Shown piece by piece: positions 53,291-61,062 of a stretch of DNA of 64,000 bases; the stretch's first letter is position 1, and each line of letters starts with the position of its first letter. Source of the DNA: Pseudacidovorax intermedius (GTDB lineage Bacteria > Pseudomonadota > Gammaproteobacteria > Burkholderiales > Burkholderiaceae_C); contig NZ_QQAV01000001.1 of assembly GCF_003350475.1 (NCBI RefSeq), positions 736,836 through 800,835 of the forward strand, in the 5' to 3' direction. The notes below the pieces were generated by a model that saw only the letters and a program-made list of their open reading frames with translations, ran no database searches and had not been told where the DNA came from. A program made the translations under genes and the position numbers.

Positions 53291-53926
53291 ATGCAACCCC
53301 TCATCGACGCCCTCATCTTCATCGTCGACGACGACGCGAGCGTGCGCGAGGCCCTGGCCTGGCTGCTGCGCTCGCGCCGCCTGGCCAGCGAGCATTTCGC
53401 CAGTGCCGACGCCTTCACCGCCCGGCTGGACGAAAGCACCGCCTTCCGCAACCAGCCGCGCTGCCTGCTGCTGGACGTGCGCATGCCCGGCACCAGCGGC
53501 CTGGCGCTGTTCGACCGGCTGGCCGGCGCCGGCCAGTTGGACGAGATGCCCGTGATCTTCCTCACCGGCCATGCCGACGTGCCCACGGCGGTCGACGCCG
53601 TCAAGCGCGGCGCCTTCGACTTCTGCGAGAAGCCCTTCTCGGACAACGCCCTGGTGGACCGCGTGGAGGAGGCGCTGCGCCTGTCGCAGGCCGCCATCGA
53701 CGTGCGGCAGGCGCGCCAGCGCATCCAGCAGCGGCTGGAGGAGCTGACCGAGCGCGAGCGCGAGGTCTTGCGCCGCGTGGTGCGCGGCCTACCCAACAAG
53801 CTGATCGCCGACGAGCTGTCGATCAGCGTCCGCACGGTGGAAGTGCACCGGGCGCGCGTGTTCGACAAGATGGAAGTGAAGTCGGCCGTCGAGCTGGCCA
53901 ACCTGCTGCGCGGCGCGGACGCCTGA
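53291..53926 (+). CDS. FixJ/LuxR-type response regulator
   Basis: 211 residues. Receiver domain with acidic pocket IVDDDASVRE, phosphoacceptor Asp62 in LLLDVRMPG, Thr in IFLTGHADV and Lys in FCEKPF; then a Q-linker (QARQRIQQRLEEL) and a LuxR-type helix-turn-helix LTEREREVLRRVVRGLPNKLIADELSISVRTVEVHRARVFDKM. It should be phosphorylated by the kinase encoded directly upstream. The family includes FixJ, TtrR and DctR; which process it controls cannot be told from the surroundings. A loose inverted repeat (about 53960-54000) lies in the convergent gap to the OmpA-like gene. Confidence 0.93.
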   Translation: MQPLIDALIFIVDDDASVREALAWLLRSRRLASEHFASADAFTARLDESTAFRNQPRCLLLDVRMPGTSGLALFDRLAGAGQLDEMPVIFLTGHADVPTAVDAVKRGAFDFCEKPFSDNALVDRVEEALRLSQAAIDVRQARQRIQQRLEELTEREREVLRRVVRGLPNKLIADELSISVRTVEVHRARVFDKMEVKSAVELANLLRGADA

Positions 53927-54037
53927 TTGCGCCGCGCACGGCCAGACGCGACAACGCCGCGGCCAGTCCCGAGGGTCCGGTCCACGGCGTGTTGCCGTCC
54001 GCCCTCCCCGGGGGCCGCAGACGGCGATGGAGATCGA

Positions 54038-54706
54038 TCAGCCGCGGTTGGGTGCGCGCTCGCCGACGTAGATCTCGACGCGGCGGTTCTGCGCGCGGCC
54101 GGCATCGGTGGCGTTGCTGGCGATGGGCTCGCGCGAGCCACGGCCGTCGATCTGGATGGCCCGGGCGGGCACGCCGCGCGAGGTCAGGTAGTCGCGGGTG
54201 GCGGCGGCGCGCTGCACCGACAGCGGATCGTTGATGGCGTCGGTGCCGGTGTTGTCGGTGTGGCCGATGATGCGCACTTCGGCATTCGGGTTGTTGCGCA
54301 GGCCGGTCGCGAACTGGTCCAGCACGCCCGCCAGCGTCGGGCGGATGTTGGCGCGGCCGGTGTCGAAACCGGCGTCGCTCGGGATGGCCAGCTTCAGCTC
54401 GTTGTTGGCGGTCTGGGACACGGCGATGCCGGTGCCCTGGGTGGCCTGCTCCATCTGGCGCTTCTGCGCTTCCATGCGCTGCGACCACAGGTAGCCGCCC
54501 AGCGCGCCAACGCCAGCGCCGATGGCCGCGCCGGTGGCGGCAGTGCGGCTGTTGCCGGTGGCCGCGCCGATGGCCGCGCCGCCCAGCGCGCCGATGCCAG
54601 CGCCCATGCCGGTGTTGCGCTGCGTGTCGCTCATGCCGGCGCAGCCGGTGAGGAAGACGGCCAGGGCGGCGGAGCTGAGGACGAGCTTGCCCGAGAGTTT
54701 CTGCAT
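54038..54706 (-). CDS. OmpA family lipoprotein with glycine-zipper region
   Basis: 222 residues. The signal MQKLSGKLVLSSAALAVFLTGCAGM has lipobox LTGC. It is followed by a glycine-zipper stretch (GMGAGIGALGGAAIGAATGNSRTAATGAAIGAGVGALGGYLW) and a C-terminal OmpA-like peptidoglycan-binding domain (FDTGRANIRPTLAGVLDQFATGLRNNPNAEVRIIGHTDNTGTDAINDPLSVQRAAATRDYLTSRGVPARAIQIDGRGSREPIASNATDAGRAQNRRVEI) with the conserved Asp and Arg contacts. This is the YiaD-type layout and probably tethers the outer membrane to the cell wall. AAGGAGAAAC lies upstream of the ATG. Confidence 0.92.
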   Translation of the reverse strand: MQKLSGKLVLSSAALAVFLTGCAGMSDTQRNTGMGAGIGALGGAAIGAATGNSRTAATGAAIGAGVGALGGYLWSQRMEAQKRQMEQATQGTGIAVSQTANNELKLAIPSDAGFDTGRANIRPTLAGVLDQFATGLRNNPNAEVRIIGHTDNTGTDAINDPLSVQRAAATRDYLTSRGVPARAIQIDGRGSREPIASNATDAGRAQNRRVEIYVGERAPNRG

Positions 54707-54852
54707 GGTTGTTTCTCCTTGGATGGCACCCGCCTCACCATGGCCGGGACGTCCGTCCACCCGGCGGGTTGGCGCCATTATGGGAGGCGCCCAGGGCGAC
54801 GGCGAGACAGGGAGGATGGCCTGCCAGCGCCGATGAAAACCTGACACACGCC

Positions 54853-54880
54853 TTTATCCATCAATCTTGACCGCTATCAA
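54853..54880 (-). promoter_or_regulatory. Candidate sigma-70 promoter of the OmpA-like lipoprotein gene
   Basis: Minus strand TTGATA (54875-54880) and GATAAA (54853-54858), 16-base spacer, about 150 bases before the ATG. It lies in the AT-richer part of an otherwise GC-rich leader. Confidence 0.35.
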
Positions 54881-54958
54881 AAGTGAATCGCTTGCCCCTT
54901 GGCACCGCCGAGGTCGCATGCCCTTCCCACAGGCGGCTGGCCGACTGTCCGACAGGGT

Positions 54959-55087
54959 TCAGGGCTTCTTGTCGGGGTCCTCGTCCGGCGGCAGTTCACC
55001 CCCGCGGCGACCGTGGAACATGGTCCACCACACAATCAGCACCAGCACCGCCAGTGCGGCGAATGCTTCCAGCAAAATCAAGTACAT
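54959..55087 (-). CDS. Small single-pass membrane protein
   Basis: 42 residues, MYLILLEAFAALAVLVLIVWWTMFHGRRGGELPPDEDPDKKP: one N-terminal transmembrane helix and a short charged cytoplasmic tail. The composition is coherent for a real small membrane protein and a similar gene is often found next to mltA in related genera (recollection, not checked). Its ATG overlaps the ATG of mltA on the opposite strand. No named family recognised. Confidence 0.5.
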   Translation of the reverse strand: MYLILLEAFAALAVLVLIVWWTMFHGRRGGELPPDEDPDKKP

Positions 55088-56366
55088 GCGTCCCAATGCT
55101 CCACAAGTTTCACGGCTGTTCCTCCTGCAGGGCCGCCTTGCCACCGCGCCGGGACAGGCGCCCTCGCGGGACGGCACGCCGCTGCGGCGGCAGGGCGCGG
55201 GACGCTGGCGCGGCCTGGCGGCCCTGACCGCGGCGGCCATCGTAGCGGTGCTGGCCGGCTGCGCCTCGGCGCCGGTGCCCCCGGCCCGCACCGTCGCGCC
55301 CACGGCGCCCCCGCCCCAGCCGCCGCTGGCACCACTCACCGGGCCACTCACCCATCCCAAGAGCCGCTGGGTGCCAGTGGACTGGTCCGAGCTGCCCGGC
55401 GTGCAGGACGATGCGATGCACGAGGCCTGGATCGTGCTCATGGCCAACTGCCAGCGTCCCAATGCCGTGATCTCGCCGCTGTGCCAGGAGCTGCGCCGGC
55501 TGTCGATCGGCACGCCCGAGGAGCAGCGCGCCTTCCTGATGGAGCGGTTGCAGCCCTACCGCGTGGAGGCGGCCGATGGCCAGTCGCAGGGCATGCTCAC
55601 CAGCTACTACGAGCCGGTCTTCGAGGCCAGCCGCACGCCCTCCTCCGCCTATGCCGTGCCGCTCTACCAGACCCCGGCCGGCTGGGCGCCGCGCCGGCCC
55701 TGGTACACCCGCCAGCAGATCGACACCCTGCCCGAGGCCCAGGCCGCACTGCGGGGGCGCGAGATCGCCTGGCTGTCCGACCCGGTCGATGCACTGATGC
55801 TGCACATCCAGGGCTCGGGCCGGCTGCAGATCACCGAGCCCGACGGCAGCCGCCGCACGGTGCGCCTGGCCTTCGCCGGCACCAACGAGCAGCCCTACCG
55901 CAGCGTGCAGCAGTGGCTGGCCAGCCAGGGCGTCTCGCCCATCGGCCGCTGGCCGGAGGACGTGAAGGACTGGGCGCGCCAGAACCCCCAGCGCGTGCAG
56001 CAGATGCTGTGGAGCAATCCGCGCTACGTGTTCTTCCGTGAAGAGCCGCTGACCGAGCTGGACGCCGCCTTCGGCCCGCGCGGCGCCCAGGGCGTGCCGC
56101 TGACGGCGGGCCGTTCCATCGCGGTGGACCGCGAGTCCATCCCCTACGGCACCCCCGTGTGGCTGGCCACCAGCGGGCCGGTGGCGCAGATGTCGCGGCT
56201 GGTGGTGGCGCAGGACACGGGCAGCGCCATCCTGGGTGCCGTGCGCGCCGACTTCTTCGCTGGCACCGGCGCCGAGGCCGGCCGCTTCGCGGCGCGCATG
56301 AAGCAGCCGCTGCGGCTGTGGGCGCTGTGGCCGCGCGGGGTGGACCCCTCGGGCGCCGGATTCTGA
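55086..56366 (+). CDS. mltA: Membrane-bound lytic murein transglycosylase A
   Basis: 426 residues from the ATG at 55086, the only start near a signal region; it gives an unusually long basic n-region before LAALTAAAIVAVLAGCASAP with lipobox LAGC. The MltA barrel follows (GMLTSYYEPVFEASRTPSSAYAVPLYQ, LMLHIQGSGRLQITEPDG) and the 3D domain with the catalytic Asp in LVVAQDTGSAILGAVRADFFAGTG. The enzyme cleaves the glycan strand of peptidoglycan to 1,6-anhydro products from the outer membrane. The gene is divergent from the small membrane protein, with the two start codons overlapping. Confidence 0.93.
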   Translation: MRPNAPQVSRLFLLQGRLATAPGQAPSRDGTPLRRQGAGRWRGLAALTAAAIVAVLAGCASAPVPPARTVAPTAPPPQPPLAPLTGPLTHPKSRWVPVDWSELPGVQDDAMHEAWIVLMANCQRPNAVISPLCQELRRLSIGTPEEQRAFLMERLQPYRVEAADGQSQGMLTSYYEPVFEASRTPSSAYAVPLYQTPAGWAPRRPWYTRQQIDTLPEAQAALRGREIAWLSDPVDALMLHIQGSGRLQITEPDGSRRTVRLAFAGTNEQPYRSVQQWLASQGVSPIGRWPEDVKDWARQNPQRVQQMLWSNPRYVFFREEPLTELDAAFGPRGAQGVPLTAGRSIAVDRESIPYGTPVWLATSGPVAQMSRLVVAQDTGSAILGAVRADFFAGTGAEAGRFAARMKQPLRLWALWPRGVDPSGAGF

Positions 56367-56522
56367 GCGACCCCGGCCGGCCTGGCGCTTATCGCAAAAA
56401 ACTGCCACCAGGCTGACCATTTCACGCCGCTGTCATCGAGCGGCGCCATCGTCACGGCTTTCGGCCGACGCCCGCCTCACGGACGGCGCCGGCCTTGTTC
56501 TCCCCCGTTAGAGAGTCCGACG

Positions 56523-58526
56523 ATGACGACCCACGACAGCATCCTTTCCGTCCCCACGCGCCGCAAGGCGCTGAAGCTCTTCGGCACCGCGCCGCTGCTG
56601 CCGCTGGGCGGCGCTGCCCTGCTGACCGCCTGCGGCGGCGGCAGCGACGGCAACTTCAACTTCGCGGGCGTGACGCCCAGCCCGGCGCCTGCCCCTGCGC
56701 CCGTTCCGGCACCCGCCGCGCAGTACGTGTCCACCGAGTTCAGCAGCATGCCCGCGCCATCGCTCGTCAAGCCGGCCGAGATGGCCACCACGACGACCAG
56801 CTCGGTCATGAAGGTCGCGTTCAACGACGGCAGCAGCGTCAGCTACAACCTGGCCTACCAGCCCTACTTCATCAGCGGGCAGATGGTGCCGGACGGCAAG
56901 GGCGGCACCGTCCTAGCCGGCGGCTACTACGACATCAACAACAAGCCGATCATCGACAACTCGGTGGCCGGCAAGGAGCGCCAGTTCTTCTCGGACTGCG
57001 CCGATGGCAGCTCGCTGCTGACGGTGCCGGGCGCCAAGGTGAGCGGCGTCAAGGGCAATGCGGTGTTCGCCGTGGTGCAGTTCGAGTACACCAGCCTGGC
57101 GCAGGATCGCAAGACCGACATGTACGGCAAGCTGCCCTCGCCCATCGCCGTGCTCACGCTCGATCAGGACCCGAAGACAGGCAAGCTGTCGCTGGTCAAG
57201 TACCACAACGTCGACACCTCGGCCGCGCATGGCCTGTGGATCACCTGCGGCGCCAGCCTGTCGCCCTGGGGCACGCACCTGTCGAGCGAGGAGTACGAGC
57301 CGGACGCCTTCACCATCGCCTCCAACACGATGTTCCAGGCCTACAGCAAGAACGTGTTCGGCGATGCCACCAAGGCCAACCCGTACCACTACGGCCATCT
57401 GCCCGAGATCACCGTCAACGCCGACGGCACCGGCAGCTGCAAGAAGCACTACTGCCTGGGCCGCATCTCGCACGAGCTGATCCACGTCATGCCCGACGAG
57501 CGCACCGCGCTGATGGGCGACGACGCCACCAACGGCGGCCTGTTCATGTTCGTGGCCGACAAGGCACGCGACCTGTCGGCCGGCACGCTGTACGTGGCGC
57601 GCTACGACGAGGTGCTGACGGACACCAGCACCGCCAGGCTCACGTGGATCAACCTCGGCCATGCCACGAGCGCGGAGATCGAGGCGCTGGCCAACGCCCT
57701 GGTGCCCACGGACATCATGGACGTGCAGACCGCCGATCCGGCCGACGCGACGTACACCCGGATCATGTACAGCGGCAAGGCCAACTGGATCAAGGTCAAG
57801 ACCAACAAGGACAAGGCCGCGGCCTTCCTGGAAACCCACCGCTATGCCGCCCTCAAGGGCGGCAGCATGGCCTTCACCAAGATGGAAGGCACGACGGTGA
57901 ACGTCAAGGACAAGGTGGCCTACTCGGCGCTTGCCAACGTGCAGAGCTCGATGGTCAACGGCAACAGCGCCTGGATGAGCAGCGCCAACGTGACCTTCCC
58001 CAAGGTGCTGAACTGCGGCGTGGTGCTGGAGCACAAGCTGGGCGGCGGCGCCAAGGATTCCTCCGGCGCGGCCATCGACAGCGAATGGGTGGCGGTGAGC
58101 TCGCGCGTGCTGCTCACGGGCGAGGACCTGAGCACCCCCGACAGCCTGGGCAACACGACCAACCCGGACAAGATCTCCAGCGCCGACAACCTGAAGTTCT
58201 CCGAGAAGATGCGCACGCTCTTCATCGGTGAAGACAGCGGCCACCACGTCAACAACTTCCTCTGGGCGTACAACGTGGACACGAAGAAGCTGTCGCGCAT
58301 CCTGTCGACGCCGGCCGGCGCCGAATCCACCGGCCTGCATGCGGTGGACGAGATCAACGGCTGGACCTACATCATGAGCAACTTCCAGCACCCGGGCGAC
58401 TGGGGAAGCATCCACAGCGTCGTCAAGGGCACGCTGGAGCCGCTGATCCGCTCGAACTACGGCGACGGTTGCGCCGTCGGCTACCTCACGGCAGACCCGG
58501 TCCAGTACCGCCTGATCAAGGGCTGA
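56523..58526 (+). CDS. phoX: PhoX family alkaline phosphatase (DUF839)
   Basis: 667 residues. An N-terminal twin-arginine-like segment (PTRRKALKLFGTAPLLPLGGAALLTACGGG) suggests export, with a lipobox-like LTAC just after it. The PhoX signature follows: HGLWITCGASLSPWGTHLSSEEYEP with the iron-ligand Cys and Glu, KKHYCLGRISHELIHVMPDERTALMGDDATNGGLFMFVADK, and C-terminal NFLWAYNVDTKKLSRIL ... NGWTYIMSNFQHPGDW. PhoX enzymes are periplasmic calcium/iron phosphatases induced by phosphate starvation. I looked for a Pho box in the 156 bases upstream and found only a poor partial match, so phosphate control is not shown. Confidence 0.88.
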   Translation: MTTHDSILSVPTRRKALKLFGTAPLLPLGGAALLTACGGGSDGNFNFAGVTPSPAPAPAPVPAPAAQYVSTEFSSMPAPSLVKPAEMATTTTSSVMKVAFNDGSSVSYNLAYQPYFISGQMVPDGKGGTVLAGGYYDINNKPIIDNSVAGKERQFFSDCADGSSLLTVPGAKVSGVKGNAVFAVVQFEYTSLAQDRKTDMYGKLPSPIAVLTLDQDPKTGKLSLVKYHNVDTSAAHGLWITCGASLSPWGTHLSSEEYEPDAFTIASNTMFQAYSKNVFGDATKANPYHYGHLPEITVNADGTGSCKKHYCLGRISHELIHVMPDERTALMGDDATNGGLFMFVADKARDLSAGTLYVARYDEVLTDTSTARLTWINLGHATSAEIEALANALVPTDIMDVQTADPADATYTRIMYSGKANWIKVKTNKDKAAAFLETHRYAALKGGSMAFTKMEGTTVNVKDKVAYSALANVQSSMVNGNSAWMSSANVTFPKVLNCGVVLEHKLGGGAKDSSGAAIDSEWVAVSSRVLLTGEDLSTPDSLGNTTNPDKISSADNLKFSEKMRTLFIGEDSGHHVNNFLWAYNVDTKKLSRILSTPAGAESTGLHAVDEINGWTYIMSNFQHPGDWGSIHSVVKGTLEPLIRSNYGDGCAVGYLTADPVQYRLIKG

Positions 58527-58569
58527 GCGCGCAGAGGGGAACGGCGCGATGCCGCCCCGCCGCCTCGAA

Positions 58570-58600
58570 GGCGCGTCCGTCAGGACCTGACGGGCGCGTC
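58570..58600. terminator. Bidirectional stem-loop between phoX and the next convergent gene
   Basis: GGCGCGTCCGTCAG (58570-58583) pairs with 58587-58600 over 14 positions (two G-T wobbles), loop of three. It lies midway between the phoX stop and the convergent stop at 58606. T tracts are weak on both sides. Confidence 0.55.
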
Positions 58601-58605
58601 CTTCC

Positions 58606-58911
58606 TCAGGTGACCTTGGAGATGACCCGCGCCACGCGGGCCACACCGCCGGTGCCGCTGGCGGCGCGTGCCACCAGGGCACCGCCGGCCGCCGCCTTGA
58701 CCAGCCGGCCCAGGATCGAGCGGCTCCGGCCCGAGGACAGCAGCAGGGCCACCCCCAGGCCCAGCACCACCAGGTGCTCGCCCGGCAGGTCGGGGCGTCG
58801 GGCATCGAAGGCCTTCATCGCGTCGAGCCAGGATTGCTGGCCGTCGGTGCGGGCGGGCTCGACTGGCGAGTCGGGCGTCTGGGGGAAACCGGGCTGGGTC
58901 ATGGCAGGCAT
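58606..58911 (-). CDS. Small hypothetical membrane-associated protein
   Basis: 101 residues, MPAMTQPGFPQTPDSPVEPARTDGQQSWLDAMKAFDARRPDLPGEHLVVLGLGVALLLSSGRSRSILGRLVKAAAGGALVARAASGTGGVARVARVISKVT. One clear hydrophobic helix (LVVLGLGVALLLSS) and a second, weaker one further on. No named family recognised. ATG codons at 58911 and 58902 are both possible and neither has a good ribosome binding site. It ends convergently with phoX. The 250 bases upstream hold the leader of the divergent exported protein and no further gene. Confidence 0.6.
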   Translation of the reverse strand: MPAMTQPGFPQTPDSPVEPARTDGQQSWLDAMKAFDARRPDLPGEHLVVLGLGVALLLSSGRSRSILGRLVKAAAGGALVARAASGTGGVARVARVISKVT

Positions 58912-59161
58912 CGGAAATAGGCAGAGAAGCGACGCTTGTAGACCGCCGGGCGGCCCCCGCCTGTAGGTGCACGCCCGCTGCCGATGCCCCATGCTGGCGC
59001 ATTCCGGCGCCAAAGCCCGCCCGTGCCGGCGCCTGCTGTCAAGGGGAGCAGTCCCCAGACTGCGCCCGATTCTTGCTGAGCACAATGGCCCGGCCGCCGT
59101 TGCGGCCCGCAAGGCCGGGTCGATCCGGGCCGCGCACCGTCCACCGTTGTTGAAGAAGTCC

Positions 59162-59665
59162 ATGTCCTTCCGGCTCTCCCGTCTTCTTTCCGCCGCCGTC
59201 ACCGCCGGCGCCTGCGTCCTGTCTGCAGGCCCTGCCTCCGCCGCGCCGTTGCCGGACATCCTCATGGCGCCGCAGGGCACCGAATACATGTGCGGTGGCG
59301 TGGGTCGCGAACAGCAGGCCTTCATGGAGATGGTCTCGCCGCGCTGGGGCGCCACCCTCGAGTTCGCGGTCTCGCGCGGCCAGCGCGGCCAGTTCGACGA
59401 GCCCGTGAAGGTGCGCGTGGTCAACAAGTACAACGGCGAACAGGTGCTCGACGCGGTCGCCCATGGTCCGTACATGCTGGCGCGGCTGGCTCCCGGCACC
59501 TACGACGTGCAGGCGACGCTCGGGCCGTTGACGCTCACGCAGACCCTCAACGTGGCGCTGGGCGCCCCGGGACGGACACTGTTCCTGTGGCCGTCCAATT
59601 TCGACATCGCCGCCGCCACGCATCCGCCGCAGGCCCTGGCCCAAGGTCCGCAGGCCGACCACTGA
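59162..59665 (+). CDS. Exported protein with carboxypeptidase-regulatory-like beta domain
   Basis: 167 residues with a signal peptide MSFRLSRLLSAAVTAGACVLSAGPASA. The mature part (GGVGREQQAFMEMVSPRWGATLEFAVSRGQRGQFDEPVKVRVVNKYNGEQVLDAVAHGPYMLARLAPGTYDVQATLGPLTLTQTLNVALG) has the pattern of a small carboxypeptidase-regulatory-like or transthyretin-like beta sandwich found in many uncharacterised periplasmic proteins of Burkholderiales. Function unknown. The ATG at 59162 begins the signal peptide. An inverted repeat begins at its stop codon. Confidence 0.75.
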   Translation: MSFRLSRLLSAAVTAGACVLSAGPASAAPLPDILMAPQGTEYMCGGVGREQQAFMEMVSPRWGATLEFAVSRGQRGQFDEPVKVRVVNKYNGEQVLDAVAHGPYMLARLAPGTYDVQATLGPLTLTQTLNVALGAPGRTLFLWPSNFDIAAATHPPQALAQGPQADH

Positions 59666-59724
59666 CAAGGTGTGAACGACCCCGACATGCCCGCTCGGCC
59701 ACGCCGGATTCATTCACACCTTGT
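59665..59724. repeat. 12-base perfect inverted repeat after the exported-protein gene
   Basis: ACAAGGTGTGAA (59665-59676) and TTCACACCTTGT (59713-59724) are perfect inverted repeats with a 36-base spacer, starting in the last base of the stop codon. The right arm also contains TCACA-CCT-TGTGA. It may be a terminator stem without a T tract or a protein-binding site. Between here and 59878 there is also an ACCCGC/GCGGGT hairpin. Confidence 0.4.
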
Positions 59725-59842
59725 GAGCGCGGGGCGTCCGGGGTCTCCCGCCGGTTGGCTCACACGCCGGCGGTAATTTCTTACCTTTAGCGCTTTTTAT
59801 TACCCGCTTCTGCAAGGACAGCGGGTTTCCCCACGTGCGCAG

Positions 59843-59861
59843 TTTGCTGCGGCGCAGCAAA
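59843..59861. promoter_or_regulatory. 19-base palindrome just before the metallophosphoesterase gene
   Basis: TTTGCTGCG-G-CGCAGCAAA, perfect 9-base arms around one base, ending 16 bases before the ATG at 59878. Such a compact palindrome over the ribosome binding site could be an operator or an RNA hairpin hiding the start. Confidence 0.4.
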
Positions 59862-59877
59862 ATGGCGCCCGCCTGCC

Positions 59878-61062
59878 ATGCCTCTCGCTCCCATCGCCTT
59901 TCTGACCACGCTGCTGCACGTCTTCCTGGCCGTGCGGCTGCTGCCTGCCCTGGCGCAGGCGACCGGCGCCTGGCCGGTCTTCGCGCTGCTGCTGCTGCTG
60001 TCGGCCGTGACCATGCCGCTGCCCTTCCTTCGCCGACTGCCCCTGCCCGACGTGCTGCGCGCCCCGGTGCGCTGGGTCGGCCTGCTGGCCATGGGCTGGT
60101 TCTCCTCGGTGTTCGTGCTGGCGGTGCTGCGCGACATCGGGCTGCTCTCGGCCTGGGCCGTCACGCGGCTCGCCGATCTGTCCATGGACCGCGCCTCGTG
60201 GGAACAGGGCAGCGCCCTGGCCGTCATGGCACTGGCCACGGCCGATTCGCTGGTGGGCTTGTTCTTTGCCCGGCGCACGCCGCCGGTGCGCCGCGTGGAG
60301 GTGCCCATTGCCGGGCTGCCCGCGCGCCTGGCCGGCTTCACCATCGCCCAGTTGAGCGACCTGCATGTGGGCCCGACCATCCGCGCCTCCTACATCGCCC
60401 GGATCGTGGAGGAGGTGAACCGGCTCGGCGCCGACATGGTGGCCATCACCGGCGACCTGGTCGACGGCTCGGTAGCCGAACTGCGCGCGCATGTGGCACC
60501 GCTCGCGCGGCTGCGGGCGCGCCACGGCACCTTCGTGGTGACCGGCAACCACGAGTACTACGCCGGCGCTCATGCCTGGATCGACGAACTGCGCCGCCTG
60601 GGCCTGAAGGTGCTGCTGAACGAGCATGTCGTGCTGCAGACGCGCAGCGTGCACGGCGCGCAGACCGACGAGGAGATCCTCGACAGCGCGCTGCTGGTGG
60701 CCGGCGTGACCGACTACACCGCCGGCCACTTCGACGCCGCGCATGAAAGCGATCCCCAGGAGGCGCTGCGCGATGCGCCTCCGATGGTGGCGACGCGCAT
60801 CCTGCTCGCCCACCAGCCCCGCAGCGCGCCTGCGGCGGCCGAGGCCGGGTTCCAGCTCCAGCTGTCGGGCCACACGCATGGCGGACAGTTCTTTCCCTGG
60901 AACCTGTTCGTGCCGCTGCAACAGCCCTTCACGGCGGGCCTGCACCGGCTGCAGGACATGTGGGTCTACGTGAGCCGGGGCACCGGCTACTGGGGACCGC
61001 CCAAGCGCCTGGGTGCCCCCTCGGAGATCACGCTCGTCACGCTGCGGCGCGCGGACGATTGA
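59878..61062 (+). CDS. Membrane-associated metallophosphoesterase
   Basis: 394 residues. Four hydrophobic helices occupy the first 135 residues (IAFLTTLLHVFLAVRLLPALA, PVFALLLLLSAVTMPLPF, WVGLLAMGWFSSVFVLAVL), then the calcineurin-like phosphoesterase domain: TIAQLSDLHVGPT (Dx H), VAITGDLVDGS (GD), VVTGNHEYYAG (GNHE), ILLAHQPRSA and LSGHTHGGQFFPWNL (GHTHGGQ). This is the YkuE/YaeI-type enzyme, which may act on lipid-linked phosphodiesters. A 19-base palindrome precedes the ATG. The last 26 bases overlap the convergent repair gene. Confidence 0.9.
   Translation: MPLAPIAFLTTLLHVFLAVRLLPALAQATGAWPVFALLLLLSAVTMPLPFLRRLPLPDVLRAPVRWVGLLAMGWFSSVFVLAVLRDIGLLSAWAVTRLADLSMDRASWEQGSALAVMALATADSLVGLFFARRTPPVRRVEVPIAGLPARLAGFTIAQLSDLHVGPTIRASYIARIVEEVNRLGADMVAITGDLVDGSVAELRAHVAPLARLRARHGTFVVTGNHEYYAGAHAWIDELRRLGLKVLLNEHVVLQTRSVHGAQTDEEILDSALLVAGVTDYTAGHFDAAHESDPQEALRDAPPMVATRILLAHQPRSAPAAAEAGFQLQLSGHTHGGQFFPWNLFVPLQQPFTAGLHRLQDMWVYVSRGTGYWGPPKRLGAPSEITLVTLRRADD

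Noticed and set aside
56420-56460. Possible Pho box before phoX
   Set aside because: Only one CTGTCAT half-site is good; the second similar string is at the wrong spacing.
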